From contig NAOQ01000331.1 in assembly GCA_002751075.1 (NCBI GenBank), forward strand, positions 49,634 through 79,371: 29,738 nucleotides of DNA, read 5' to 3'. The stretch's first letter is position 1. Each line of letters opens with the position of its first letter. Below the pieces are notes generated by a model. That model worked only from the letters and a program-made list of their open reading frames with translations. It was not told where the DNA came from and made no database searches. The translations under genes were made by a program, and so were the position numbers. Positions 1-11,040 of the stretch are shown here, piece by piece. Origin of the DNA: Ichthyophonus hoferi. Taxonomy: Eukaryota; Opisthokonta; Ichthyosporea; Ichthyophonida; Ichthyophonidae.

Positions 1-545
1 TTTCTTAAGTTGTCACTAATTACACAAAAAGATCTCCATAACCAATGGAATGGAATTAACTGCCATACCTATGGTTATGTCCAATGTGGGCCAATTTATG
101 TATTGCATACCGATTACTTCCCATAGTAGTTGATGACATGACCAACTAGGAATGGGTCTGTAGGGACATCCTACACCTCATGATTACCTACTCCGAGAAG
201 CACACTTTGTGCATCAATGAGTTTAGTTCTGCATGTAATATTTGCTCAGCTGTGCTCCACTTTATGGGTATCAAAGTTCTTGACAATTGGGAACAGATTC
301 TGGACATCTGGCAGCATATTGCACACAAGCCATGAGAAACAGTTGCACAATTTCCGATCAGGGCCACTGATATAGTCCAGCAGTTGGCTTCATGTGGTCA
401 TTTACTCCAGACCCAGAAAATTTACAAAATGGTTATTAGTTTCATTGGCAAGATCCCAGTTTACTATTCTTAGGTCTTAAATCTGGTCTTCAGTTTATAC
501 ATTAAGAAAGTTTCAATCACCCAACTTCTGGGTTCTTTACAACCT

Positions 546-875
546 TTGGAGGTGATCAATAAGTACCAAGGGCCCGAAAGGTGTAATCAGGAAGTGATCA
601 GTCCTCTTTCAACTGCAACAGTGTCTCAGAAAATGGTGTGTTGTTTTACCTGCAACAAGTTGGGTCACAAGAAGGTTAAATGTGTCTCGATCAACAGATT
701 TAGAATGGGAGGAAATGATAATGGAAGCCATCTAGCTGGGAAGAATAAAAAGCGAGAGCACCTCTTCTGCAAGTATTACCCCTCTTCTGAAAGCTCTAAC
801 ACACAAAGGTGTCAGAACAGAGGGGTCAAGACATCGCCAACAGCTAATGTAACAGCAGTAGCAGTTATTTTTTAG
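546..875 (+). mobile_element. copia fossil: gag nucleocapsid part with CCHC zinc knuckle
   Basis: This open segment carries a retroviral-type zinc knuckle, C-x2-C-x4-H-x4-C, at 642-683 (core CFTCNKLGHKKVKC). A basic stretch follows it. In copia elements this knuckle lies near the end of the nucleocapsid part of gag and binds the element RNA. Upstream sequence from 1 to 545 probably holds earlier gag sequence, but no clear domain can be read there. The element is a fossil. Confidence 0.7.
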
Positions 876-1460
876 AATGACTTAGAGTATAAGCCCACAG
901 ATTACTTCAAGAAGTCCAACAAAAAAAATAGTTGTCATTTTGCTGAAGCTATTGATAGGGACCTAGATTATATTGACTAGGGCATCATGGCTACCACCCA
1001 GGAAGAGGAGGACACACCCAAGGCTGACATTGATGAAAGAAAAGACCGGCAGAAAGACAACCTTGTTCCAGAGAACCAATGTCTAGTAATTGAATGGGCT
1101 CAGAATCTCATTGATCCCTGGGGTATTTATACATGGGAAATTGTTTGCTTAACCACTAATATTGACAAAAGCATTGAGAGACATATATATTATTGTTTGA
1201 TGAGGGATCCAATAATAGGATATTCCAGGACCTGGAATACTTCACTAGTATTTAAAAGGCCTCTCAATGTGCATTATAGGGTAGTAATGAGTACCCAGTG
1301 TTAAATAAAGAGGGATGGTGACTTTACTCTCTCAAATTTCAACTGGATCCATTATGGTTGAAACTATGAACACTCTTTATGTATTAGCCTGCAGAGCAGC
1401 CTAATTTTCAAAGAGAGACTGCATTGGAATGAATTTGGATTTAGCTATGACACCTAATGG

Positions 1461-2428
1461 TTGAGTTTCTCAATACTCAAGGATGAGAAGGAACTAATGA
1501 CTGAATATCTGTATGGCACGCAGTACTACCTGAATGCAACGCCATTAAAGAAGAGTAAGATGGACCAGTATGGTAATCATCACCTCTCTGCATTCACCAT
1601 GGAAGTGAGCATGCGCCCTGATGTATTGTGGGTTTATGCACACAAACACACACAAAGTTCATTCATGATGCACTAGAAGGCATCTAGTTCAAATTTGAAA
1701 AGATTATGCAGTGTGGCCTGGGCTGTAACACCTGTGCAGTGTCCAAATCCACCAAGGCACTCAAGAGCATGAACCTAACATTGCAAAGCTATTGACCTTA
1801 CATTACAAGCACCAGTGGCTTGTGATTAATTTTAGTCATCCTAGAGCAATGCTTTGCACTATTTGACATGCTACTGCAAGAAGGTCAAAGCTGATACTTC
1901 TGCATATTTTCACCACTTCCACAAGATGGCAACAATCCTCCACAGTTTCTCACTTGTGCATCTTTTCAGCAATTTTGAGGTTGGGTTGGAAGGGAACTAG
2001 AGAGCATGACTATGCAATAGTAGTGTGATTAGGAGGGCATGATTTGGCAATATTCAACCCCGCATCATGCTGAGCAATTAGGTATAATAGAGAGATGCAT
2101 AAGGACTCTGAGGGATAAAATCAGAACTGGTCTCCACATGGTAGGCTTGAACAAGGGAGTTTGGCCTGAAGTAGTTAATGTAGCCACTTCCACATTTAGC
2201 CTATCCCTTACAACACATTTGCCTAGAGGCATCACGCCATTCTCAATGTGGTACAACAAGATACCATCTCCTTTTCAGTACCTGCATGCCAGAGGAGCCA
2301 AGATGGTTGTCCACAAGCCATTTAAATTTAAACTGACACTTAAAGGGATTGAAGGGATATATATTGGACTTCATCCCAACTTTATAGCATATCAAGTATA
2401 TTTACTAGAAGAGGGACAGATCATCTAA
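1461..2428 (+). mobile_element. copia fossil: gag-pre-integrase and integrase region
   Basis: The segment near 1600-1790 resembles the gag-pre-integrase zinc-binding part of copia pol, with a C-x2-C pair. The stretch 2039-2428 is a clear copia integrase core end. It starts with a YSTPHHAEQLGIIER-type motif, matching the family's YSTPHTPQQNGVAER, and contains the conserved WPEVVN-type and TPFSMWY-type blocks. It ends in the EGIYIGLHP-type block that follows the core in Ty1/copia pol. This is the best-preserved part of the element. The region as a whole is broken. Confidence 0.78.
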
Positions 2429-2849
2429 GTTATGATTTGAAGTTTTATGAAAACTTCTTTCCCCTAGCCAATAATGGGTAGGGGCAACATCAAGCAGAGT
2501 GGAAAGAATTAATGGCAGAAGAGTCAACTGTAGAGGCTTTCTTTCATACCAACAAGGAAAAAATTAAGATATTCAATGGACTCGGATTTGTAATTTTATA
2601 AAAATAGTGCAACACCATTGCCACCAAATGCCACAATCCTACTGCATGGTTCACCAAATAATTGAAGTTATATTTAATGAATAATCAAGAGGCTCCAGAG
2701 GATGTGGATCGTAGCCAATCAAGAACAGCCTATAGACAGCCTATGAAAAATGAATCAGGTTGACATACTAAACCAATTAGTCTGACTTCTGTAACTCCAG
2801 CAACTTCAGATACAGAGATGCCCATTAGCATTCCAGCTTTGATTGGGAA

Positions 2850-3345
2850 TGTACCTCTAAATATTCAGTAGTGTTTACAATGAGTTTTCAATTAGTAAAT
2901 TAAAGTTAAATATTAATTAATGATAATTAACTAATTACATAATGTTATTAATTATATTGATTAGAACTCTATGTTTGGGGTCGTTTAGCACGTAAAATTA
3001 CTGTGGTGTGGTTTATAAATAGTGTTGGTCATCTGTATTTTTAATCACACATGATGATTAATGCAAACATGTGTAATACATAGCATTATCCTTTATATAA
3101 TCAATTGGATAAATAATGCTGACAACATGTTAGATAACAAACGAGGTTTATAGCATTTAGATAACATATAGGTTGAGTACGTCTTCAATAACATGTCTTG
3201 CTTAAAGACTTATTACTTACCTAGTCAGCTGCTAGTGTCCGTAAACCAACAACTATATAACCAGCAATTGCAGACTTGGTCTGAATCTAATTTTTATGTA
3301 TTCCATAATAAATTTTGTACAAAAGACTTATTTTTTCCGTCTTTA
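2850..3345 (+). repeat. LTR-like repeat A, copy 1
   Basis: It begins with TGTACCTCTAAATATTCA and matches copy 2 at about 5132-5590 in scattered blocks through its length. The 5' block, a TAGTGTTGG block near 3020 and the CCAACAACT to GTCTGAATCT block near 3247-3290 are shared in the same order. The TG start and position after integrase sequence fit a long terminal repeat of the copia fossil. The 3' boundary is approximate. Divergence between the two copies is high, which argues for an old age or for two different insertions. Confidence 0.6.
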
Positions 3346-4419
3346 TAAATTGCTATGACTGTTCAGAGGAGTGAGACTTCAAAAAAAAAAAATTGTTTTA
3401 AGAACTAAGCAGAAATCAGCGATCCATTCAGCAACCAAATAAGAGTTTGTGGAACAAAAGAAATTAAGGGCTGAGTATTGTCAGAGAATAGTGACGAAGA
3501 TACTTTAAGGAATTTTTCAGGACCTTGACTCCAGTTTTAGTGAAACTGAAAACAGACACACCCTGTATCCATTGATAACTAAGCTGAATCTTCCAATTCA
3601 AGTTTAGAATATGACAGTAATTTTAGTAGAGTATCATGCAATGCGGGACTACTAATGTTTCCAAATAATTTAATGTCTAGCAAACACTTCTTTGTTTAAC
3701 ATAATGTGGTTATTCATTTTAAAATATGTAAATGAGGCTGCAATGACTAACAAAAGGAAAGCTAGGCTAGTTATTTTGGGAAACTCACAGAAATTTTCAC
3801 AGTTTGATTTGACTTGGTTATTGGTACCCATTCTTTCAGCTTTATGAATCTTTTTGACCTGTAATATGAAGCAAAGTTTAATGTTTGTTTGCTTAATTAA
3901 GTATCTCTACAGCTTTCCTATTTTTACCACTCTTAGATGATGTGATCAGTCAACTACCAGGTTTCAATTCAACCTCATCTGACCATGCTATCAATATCAG
4001 AAGGCCACCTACAGCTCAATACTGAGCTTCTTTCTTTTTAAACAACACTTTCATGTCATTATAACTAAACTCGAATTCAAGAGCACACATCACATACCCT
4101 GCATTTACTAGTGTGGTGAGGGCCAATCATATTGTGTACTCTTAATTTAAGCAGATAATCTATTATTGGGTTACAGGTATCTAATCATCAACCAGTAATT
4201 TTTGAAAGACTGTCTATCCATCTTAAGACCAATGTTATTATCAATGTTATTGGTTCACCAGAATTATTCTTATGTTTTGACATAAGCCAGTCAGCTGGTG
4301 GGGCCATCTACCTCAATTAATCTAGTTACACCAGGATTGCTACACTGGGAGTGACAGGCATGCCCAAACATGTACCCAGGAAAACATGCACCCAGGACAA
4401 TAATTACACTTGATTGGTT

Positions 4420-5072
4420 TTGGGTCACCAAAGAATATGCTCTTTGCAATTGCATTAAGCATTGTAATATTTTAGATAAGATTGCATGGACTAGTAGAGG
4501 CACCAGAGATGACACATATTGTTTAGCTGGGTATCTTAGATGCTTTTCATCAAAATTCACTGTATATCATCTATAGTTTACCAAACAAGTATTGGCATAC
4601 TTGGATTCTACTAGAGACCTGCCAATGATCTTTCAGCAGGTAAAAATATCATGTTGTGGACCATATTTTATATAGTTTGGAGTTTTAGGTTAGCATCTGC
4701 TCTAGTGTAAGTAGTCATTTGCATACATTTAATAGCAGCTTAATTGATTGCAGGTCAAAACTCCAAAACATAGTACAATTGTTAGATACAGCAGCCAAAA
4801 TAGTCGCACTCTCAGAATGTACCATGGAATCCAACTGGATAGATGGATTGTTGAGTTTACTTGAAGTTAATTTTTACCCTGTAAGTATTTTATGTAACAA
4901 AAAAAGTACTATCAACCTCGCATACTTACATGGATTATTGAAGGCTTTCAGGCATGCACACATAATGCACATGTCTTTTAGAGATCTTCTTAGTCTGGGA
5001 CAAGTCCGAGTTACCTCTGTTTTCAGAAGTGACTTTATCAATTTGTCAGAGTATTTCAGCTACAGTTATTAG
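4420..5072 (+). mobile_element. copia fossil: end of reverse transcriptase and RNase H
   Basis: The 4719-5072 segment matches copia RNase H. It has the DTAAKIVALSECTMESNWI block, equivalent to the family's TEAEYVALSEATKEALWL, then a CNKKSTINLA block for CDNQSAIALA, and an RHAHIMHMSF block for RTKHIDIRYH. Just upstream, 4500-4620 resembles the linker between RT and RNase H, where the family has a chromosome-like LSRFLSSPT to VLRYLKGT stretch. The earlier RT palm and fingers are not visible. This is a broken fossil. Confidence 0.72.
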
Positions 5073-5131
5073 GCTGAAAACTTTGTGATGTCTTGCACAG
5101 GGTAACAGGTAGCTTATTGTTTGTTTTGCAT

Positions 5132-5590
5132 TGTACCTCTAAATATTCAATGCGTTTACAATAAGGCTACAATTGATTTGGAAGAGTCAGAAATTAGTTA
5201 AAGGTAACCAATTAATTCCATGGTGTCATTTATTACATTTAATTGGGACTAAATTGTTAGGTGAAGTCTAGCTCAGGAATTTACCGGGATTTATTAGATA
5301 GTGTTGGCCATTGTGTTTTACGTATACGTAACGATACATGATACTAACAAGATACGTAACAACAAAATGATTCCTTGCATAATCATTGGGAAATATGTTG
5401 TTAAAAACACAGCTTGGAAGAACCCTTAAACAGAAATGTACGTATCTCTAATGTATATCGCAAGGTCAACTGGTATTAACCTGGGCCAACAACTCTTTAA
5501 CTAGTATCCACAGGCTTAGTCTGAATCTTGACTTTAATATGTGTTGCGATAATAAAAAACCCATAAAATACTTTTTTCTTTGGTCCTTTT
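5132..5590 (+). repeat. LTR-like repeat A, copy 2
   Basis: It begins with TGTACCTCTAAATATTCA directly downstream of RNase H, which is where the 3' LTR of a copia element belongs. It shares ordered blocks with copy 1 at 2850. A tail rich in A and T with AATAAA-like sequence near 5550 may be the R-U5 region. The 3' boundary is approximate. Confidence 0.62.
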
Positions 5591-5605
5591 ATTAAGAGGT
5601 TATTA

Positions 5606-5881
5606 ATGACAATGAATATGAGAGAGGTATTTTCTCCACGATTAGCAGAAGTTAGGCAAAAGTCAGCCATACCCTTAGCAAATAAGCTAAGATCCGTGGA
5701 GGTGGAAGAATTTAACTGGTACGAAAAATATTTTTTTGAGACTACACTCGACTTAGAAGACTTTATAAAAGAACATTACATGTCCATCAACAGTGAGAAC
5801 GAACTCGCAAGTTTTACAGATCCTGATACAACAATGTTCTTATTAAGAGCCTTAACTCTACTAAGCATCAACATACCATGA
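5606..5881 (+). other. short ORF, 91 codons, unidentified
   Basis: This open frame encodes an acidic, partly hydrophobic 91-residue protein starting MTMNMREVF. I recognise no domain. It sits just 3' of LTR-like repeat A copy 2, the position where an internal gag would start if that repeat also served as a 5' LTR. An ORF this long is expected about once by chance in this much AT-rich DNA, so it may be spurious. Confidence 0.25.
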
Positions 5882-5964
5882 AAAATGCTGGTACGTGAAA
5901 TCTTTCAAAACAAGGTTAAATGATATAACAAGACAGGAGGTCTTATTGGATCACAGAATGGTGT

Positions 5965-6425
5965 TATGATTTAGTTTATCATAGTCAGTTTAAACACATT
6001 AAGATTGAAAAATGTGATTGGTCTTCTCTACAATGGTGTCACCACTGAAACGTGAGATCTATTTCTAAGAGTTTTTTATTGACGTTCTTATGTATTTATT
6101 GGGTATTTATTGTTGTATAATCATTCATTTATCTATTTATAATTATACAATAGCTATACACTCATTGGTAAACATAATGTCATATATGGTAAATTAATTG
6201 GTATGGCCAAAATGGCATGCAAATTAATTTAGTCTGACCAATACTATTTACACTCATATTACCTTTCTTGGCATAGGTGCTATGTGCATTTAAAATGGGA
6301 TGTTTTTATTTAGATTACTAGAGTTTATATATAATAACCAATTGGAAGCCCTCATGCAGATAAAACTAAAGTATTAAAAACATCTTTCTACAATACAGAG
6401 AGGATCATAAATCAAAACTAGGTTG
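5965..6425 (+). repeat. direct repeat B, copy 1 (LTR-like)
   Basis: It matches 7030-7485 in the same orientation and block order. Shared blocks include TCAGTTTAAA near 5981 (7047), CATAATG with a following TAGTAAATT-like block near 6174 (7233), TAGTCTGACCAAT near 6230 (TAGTCTAACCAAT at 7290), CTTGGCA near 6268 (7328) and a CAATACAGAGAGGATCA block near 6390 (CAATGCAGAAAGGATCA at 7447). Direct orientation and an end block common to both suggest LTRs of a different decayed element. No coding sequence could be assigned between them. Confidence 0.55.
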
Positions 6426-6926
6426 TATTGACTGCACAAAGAGTAGTTAACAAAATTAAACATTTTAATTATAAACACAACAGAAGATATTGCTTGCTCT
6501 TACATTTTTAATTTCCCTTGCGATTCACTTAAATCATTAGCAAATCTTACATAGATTACCAAGGTATTGTTATTTAATTATGCTAGAGGAGACACTCTCT
6601 ACTACAAAAAGAGATCCAGGTTAGACCAGAAGAGCCAAATGAAGTACTAATCCAATGTAAATGTGCAGCTAGGATGACAACTGTACTGCTCCAACATCAA
6701 CTCATCTACTGAACAAATATTAGATTTTAATACTGGTTGCTAAGTAGGTATATAAATAATTATAAGGTTCTACCTTAAAGTGGCTCCACATATATCTACC
6801 TATAAAGTATTTAATACCAAAAGGGCAGGAAATTGTTCTCACAGCCTCTTGAATAACAGGCAGTTAACCCTACCGGCATAGATACATTATTATAACTGAT
6901 AATCGCACTACGTTATATTTCAAACG

Positions 6927-6950
6927 TCAACACATCAACACATCAACACA
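6927..6950. repeat. tandem repeat, 8-bp unit TCAACACA x3
   Basis: Three perfect head-to-tail copies of TCAACACA are visible just before direct repeat B copy 2. Confidence 0.9.
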
Positions 6951-7029
6951 TTAATATTGTCAAGTGTGCTTGGTCTTTTATATATGATGTCACTACAGTA
7001 GCATATAGGCCAATTTGAGGCGTTTGTAT

Positions 7030-7485
7030 TGTAATTTAATAATCATATTCAGTTTAAATGCACCAGTATTGACAGACGCAATTGAATCCCTGTATAATAT
7101 AATCAACACTATAATACAAGGACCATTTCAAGTAGTTTGTTATTACTTTCCTATAAAGTTCTTAAAGGTGGTTTTTGAAGTACTTATTGTTTAGTTAGTT
7201 AACTATTTATAGATGTACATTTATAGGTAGACATAATGCCATAAATTAGTAAATTGATGCTGAGGGTCTCACCATATGCATTCAAATTAGTCTAACCAAT
7301 TATATGTATACTTACATTATTTTTCTTGGCACTGGGGGCATGAGCACTTAAAATAGAATATCTTTAATTATATTATTGGTTTCTATATATAATTATTAAT
7401 AGTAAGTCTTTTTGTGGATAAAACCGAATATAGAAGAAGTCCTTCTGCAATGCAGAAAGGATCAGTTTGCAAAACATAAGGTTAT
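7030..7485 (+). repeat. direct repeat B, copy 2 (LTR-like)
   Basis: This is the partner of 5965-6425, about 1.06 kb downstream in the same orientation, with the same internal block order and the same 3' end block. Boundaries are approximate. The two copies have diverged considerably. Confidence 0.55.
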
Positions 7486-7611
7486 TTATGTATTTTAAGA
7501 TTATGTTTGTAAGTGTAATTTAGTATTTAAGGCATAAACCCGATTGCATTTTATATGTACTACTATTACCATTGTAGCAGTCACAACACTTTACGAGAGT
7601 GAATTGTCAAG

Positions 7612-7776
7612 ATGCCTGTGAATAGTGATACTGAGACTCCTTTAAACCACAATGGAAAACGACTTATAATTAAGGCTTCAGATTCAATGGGTAGTCAAAA
7701 TTCTGTGGACTCTCCATTGGAAGATCAACCGATAAATACTGGCTTTATTTCAAAATCACCACACCCACATCTATAG
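7612..7776 (+). other. short ORF, 54 codons, unidentified
   Basis: ATG at 7612 opens a 54-residue frame starting MPVNSDTETPLNHNGKR and ending at TAG 7774-7776. Its composition (Ser, Asp, Pro, Asn, Lys) is less AT-driven than chance ORFs nearby, and it lies about 130 bp after direct repeat B copy 2. That is a plausible place for the start of an element's gag gene. I recognise no domain, and chance is not excluded. Confidence 0.25.
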
Positions 7777-8458
7777 ATTATTTCATATTACAGTTCTAAT
7801 TTTAAGTAAAACAGGCACATTTAATTAATTTGGGTATTTCTCTATATAGCTATAGTCACTTAATATTATTAGTAATTGCTATTGTATATGTAGTTTGGAA
7901 CAATATTTAGTGCAATCTAGACTTGCCAATCAGAGAGCATATTATTTTGGCAACAAATGCCAATCCAACATGATCGATCAAGATTGAACCAGTCAAGGAT
8001 AGAGATCCTGGGATCATATAATAAGCCATTTCAAATCATACTTTTTCAGTCCGGATATTTAATTGTTTGAGCATTCTGTTGAAGACAAGTCCAGCGGGTT
8101 TTACTGATGTCTCGGTAGTTTTGTGACTGCTAGGGGAACTATGTTTATATGTGTTGGAGTAACTTAGAGTCTTGTCTTCAGCAACACAGTTGCCAAAGAA
8201 TGACACCATGCTCATCTCAATCTAGTCCATGACAACAGATACTCTACCGGATCCCTTGGAAGTCCTATTGGGGCATCAGTTAACAACTGGCTGCTCCACT
8301 GACAGCATATCAGCCTTATAGGCTTAGTCCTCAACTTCTGTTGATTTTTTTTAATGTAGTAATGATTCAGATTAAAATAAGTTCCTTTACACTGTATTAT
8401 ATTAGATATACAATTTGATCCCAATTCAGTCTCACCACATCACATATGCCTTGAATGG

Positions 8459-8600
8459 TATAAACTGCCCACTGTGCAGATAAAATGGGGTTTTTAGTTT
8501 TGTTTACACTATAATCTGCCTTCTGACATGTGTCATTTTCAGAATAATGGTTTAAGATAATTATAAGTTAAGTTTACTATTGTGGATCTGGTAAATTTTA
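8459..8600. repeat. dispersed repeat X, copy 1
   Basis: It aligns with 20553-20690 on the same strand. Shared blocks in order are TATAAACT, CCACTGTG, ATGGGG, TAGTTTTGTTTAC followed by a CTAT block, CAT and TCAG, then GGTTTAA (GGCTTAAC in copy 2) and TAAGTTTAC. The longest exact match visible is the TAGTTTTGTTTAC block. The family is not recognised. Confidence 0.6.
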
Positions 8601-10259
8601 AATTTACTTTTATCAATCCCGATAGAAAGGCCACTTCCTTAGATTGCTGACTTTCCCTTCAAGGCCAGGTTGTTTCTTAAGGTATTCCAAGCCAAGGGAT
8701 TTTTAATTGTGAGAGAATAGCCCAGCTAATAATTTTGATCTTTGTCAATTAACAGAAATATAGCACTTACATTGATTAATTTAGAGATGGCCTTAAAATA
8801 TACGTGGAATTGGTGTGGAGTACCTAAAATGCTAATTGTCTGTATATTGGATGTCTCTAAGGGCATATTAAGTTGAAGCCTATAGTATTGTTTTTTGGGG
8901 ACTTAGCAAAACCTTGTATATTAATTTTTAGTGTCAGTTAAATATTTCATATAGAAAACCTTATTGGTCTTACACAGTTAATTGTGTTTACTGTGATTTA
9001 AACTAGTATTAAATACTAACACATTCAGTAGCTTTTCTACTCACTAGAAGTTTCAATTAAATGTTGTGTTGTGTTCAAGTAACTATGATCTACTAATCAA
9101 TTAATCATAATTAAATTTCATTGGCTCTCCCCCGAGTTTGAACATTATAAACTATGTGCCAAGTTTTGATGTACTATATAATAGTTACCTCTAACACCTG
9201 GGCAAGCTGATATAATAAACTAACTCTATCCTGATATGGTCTATATACATGTAGTAATAATGTATGGTAATATTTATTATTGTATTGCTAATTTACTTAG
9301 GACGAGATCTATGAGATTTTATTAATTGCACCTTTGGAAAGCTGTTTCCAGATATTGTTTGTTTGATTGGCATGATATTATAATGTATTATGGCTATTGG
9401 TCCAGACCTTATGGATTCTGTGATTATAACAGTCTAGTGATCGATGTGCAATAATTAATTTTGTGATCATAACATTTATCCTGTGTTTTCACAATTTCAA
9501 CAATTTTCTTATTAATAAGTCAGTCAGCTATCAACCAGTTTTTTTATTTTTCTTTTTGTTTGATCTGTACAGAATCTTTTAATCAATAAGAGACAAAATA
9601 CCTGGACATTCAATTGAAATCAATTATTAGAAAACAAAGGGGTGTAATAAATAGAATCCAGAATTTTCAATGGTTTTAGTTTACTTAAATGAAATTATTG
9701 AAGCTATGAAGTTGACGGAAGTATTTAAAATACACATCCCTTGTTTGGAATTCTTTCCTTAATGAAGGAAAATCCAAATTATTAATAAATGCTTGCGTTT
9801 ACGGTTTAACATCACATGTTAGTAAAATGGCTTTAGTCCCATTTCATATGTCACTAGACTATATATGGTTACTTATACTTATAATGTTGCTTAAACTGTA
9901 GTGTACCTCCAAGTGACATGACTATTGGAATTTGACATTGCTATATCCAAGTCTATGACGTGAACACTTAGGGCTAGAAAAACTATGCATAGTTGAAGAT
10001 AAAAACCGGTAAGATCGATTTGGTGCATCTGGATAAATATACGGCATACAGTAGTAGAGATAAAGTGTTAAATAACTCTGATTGGTGGCCATCATCCTGA
10101 ATAACATATGACATGCCAATCAGCTGAATACTGTTGGTAAATATATATATGGTAGGAACACCAAGTAAGGAACTCTGTGACTTGTATATTTCTTTGTCAG
10201 GAGCAGTTAATTCCAAACCTTTGAAATGTATTCCGATATTTTACAATTAATCGTATGTA
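8601..10259. other. no gene recognised
   Basis: This stretch is AT-rich with only short open frames on both strands and no recognisable domain, RNA gene or ordered repeat. Short minus-strand frames near 9922-10216 look like chance. Confidence 0.5.
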
Positions 10260-10331
10260 AGCAGAGTGGCGCAGTGGAAGCGTGCTGGGCCCATAACCCA
10301 GAGGTCGCAGGATCGAAACCTGTCTCTGCTA
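10260..10331 (+). tRNA. initiator tRNA-Met (CAT), copy 1
   Basis: This 72-nt sequence folds into a complete cloverleaf with acceptor stem AGCAGAG/CTCTGCT. It has the eukaryotic initiator signs: A1 paired to T72, three consecutive G-C pairs in the anticodon stem (TGGG/CCCA), and AUCG in place of TTCG in the T loop (GGATCGAAACC). The anticodon CAT is at 10292-10294. Internal pol III promoter boxes are present: the A box around TGGCGCAGTGG and the B box GGATCGAAACC. A T-run (TTTT at about 10334-10337) can terminate pol III. It has no intron. It is identical to the second copy downstream. Confidence 0.97.
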
Positions 10332-10968
10332 TATTTTATTGTGTTTGGGGGTAGGATTTTATGTTTTTGTGTTTGGTTTGGAAAAATATCTCAATTATTC
10401 TTTATCATATATAATGTTTTATTAGTATCTCAATATATATATTTAAAAGGAGAAAAATATAATGTAGTGTCTAGAATGGGTTACGCTACGAGCTTTTGAT
10501 GTCGAAATTTTAATAGCACACAAAATTGTGTATATTAATTAGATTACGGATAAAAGAATGAAATTGGCAATACTTTGGTGCGCATATACAGAAAGGGCAG
10601 TTTCATTTAGATATATATGAGAATATAAATATGTCCCGTCTCATACGGTTTTTTCTACTAATTTTTAAAGGAGTGAGATAAAATACCTCTAATTATTGTT
10701 AACACGCTGCACATGATGTATGTATATGATAAGGGAAATGGTTTCGTTAAATTATAATTATTATCCTACATGTCTTTGTAATATATTATAAAAGACAAAT
10801 ATCAAAAATTGGTTTTAGTAATATTTTCTTAAGATGTCCTTGATTGTGCAAAAAGATTGCATCATATACATCAATCTTTCTTTCTCGTTCATCAACTCGA
10901 AGCTTAAATATTTTTTCATAATTGTATTCAACACGAAAAAACTTGCCTAACTTAAGCTTACTAATCAA
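10332..10968. other. spacer between the two tRNA genes, no gene recognised
   Basis: This is AT-rich DNA. No similarity is visible between the flanks of the two tRNA genes beyond the tRNA sequences themselves, so the duplication is either old or involved only the tRNA. Confidence 0.5.
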
Positions 10969-11040
10969 AGCAGAGTGGCGCAGTGGAAGCGTGCTGGGCC
11001 CATAACCCAGAGGTCGCAGGATCGAAACCTGTCTCTGCTA
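10969..11040 (+). tRNA. initiator tRNA-Met (CAT), copy 2
   Basis: All 72 nt are identical to copy 1 and in the same orientation, 709 bp downstream start to start. The anticodon CAT is at 11001-11003. The AUCG T loop, A1-T72 pair and G-C rich anticodon stem mark it as the initiator. A run of five T at 11043-11047 follows immediately and would terminate pol III. Confidence 0.97.

Larger units (their letters stand above)
1..5590 (+). mobile_element. Ty1/copia-type LTR retrotransposon fossil, composite
   Basis: This is a degraded Ty1/copia (Pseudoviridae-like) retrotransposon region, cut by the left window edge. The parts seen in order are gag with a CCHC zinc knuckle, the gag-pre-integrase and integrase region, an LTR-like repeat, the end of reverse transcriptase plus RNase H, and a second LTR-like repeat. 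The order gag, integrase, RT, RNase H is diagnostic of copia rather than gypsy. Most of the RT region is not recognisable. An LTR-like repeat sits where RT should be, so this may be two related copies or a nested or recombined arrangement. The coding parts are heavily broken, with many interruptions, and the two LTR-like repeats have diverged strongly, so the insertion looks old. No host function is implied. Confidence 0.8.

Noticed and set aside
8212-8424. 70-codon minus-strand ORF ending PVEYLLSWTRLR
   Set aside because: There is no recognisable domain and its length is expected by chance; it lies among decayed repeats.
10266-10499. 77-codon ORF starting MAQWKRAGP
   Set aside because: Its first third is the initiator tRNA-Met gene and the rest is spacer.
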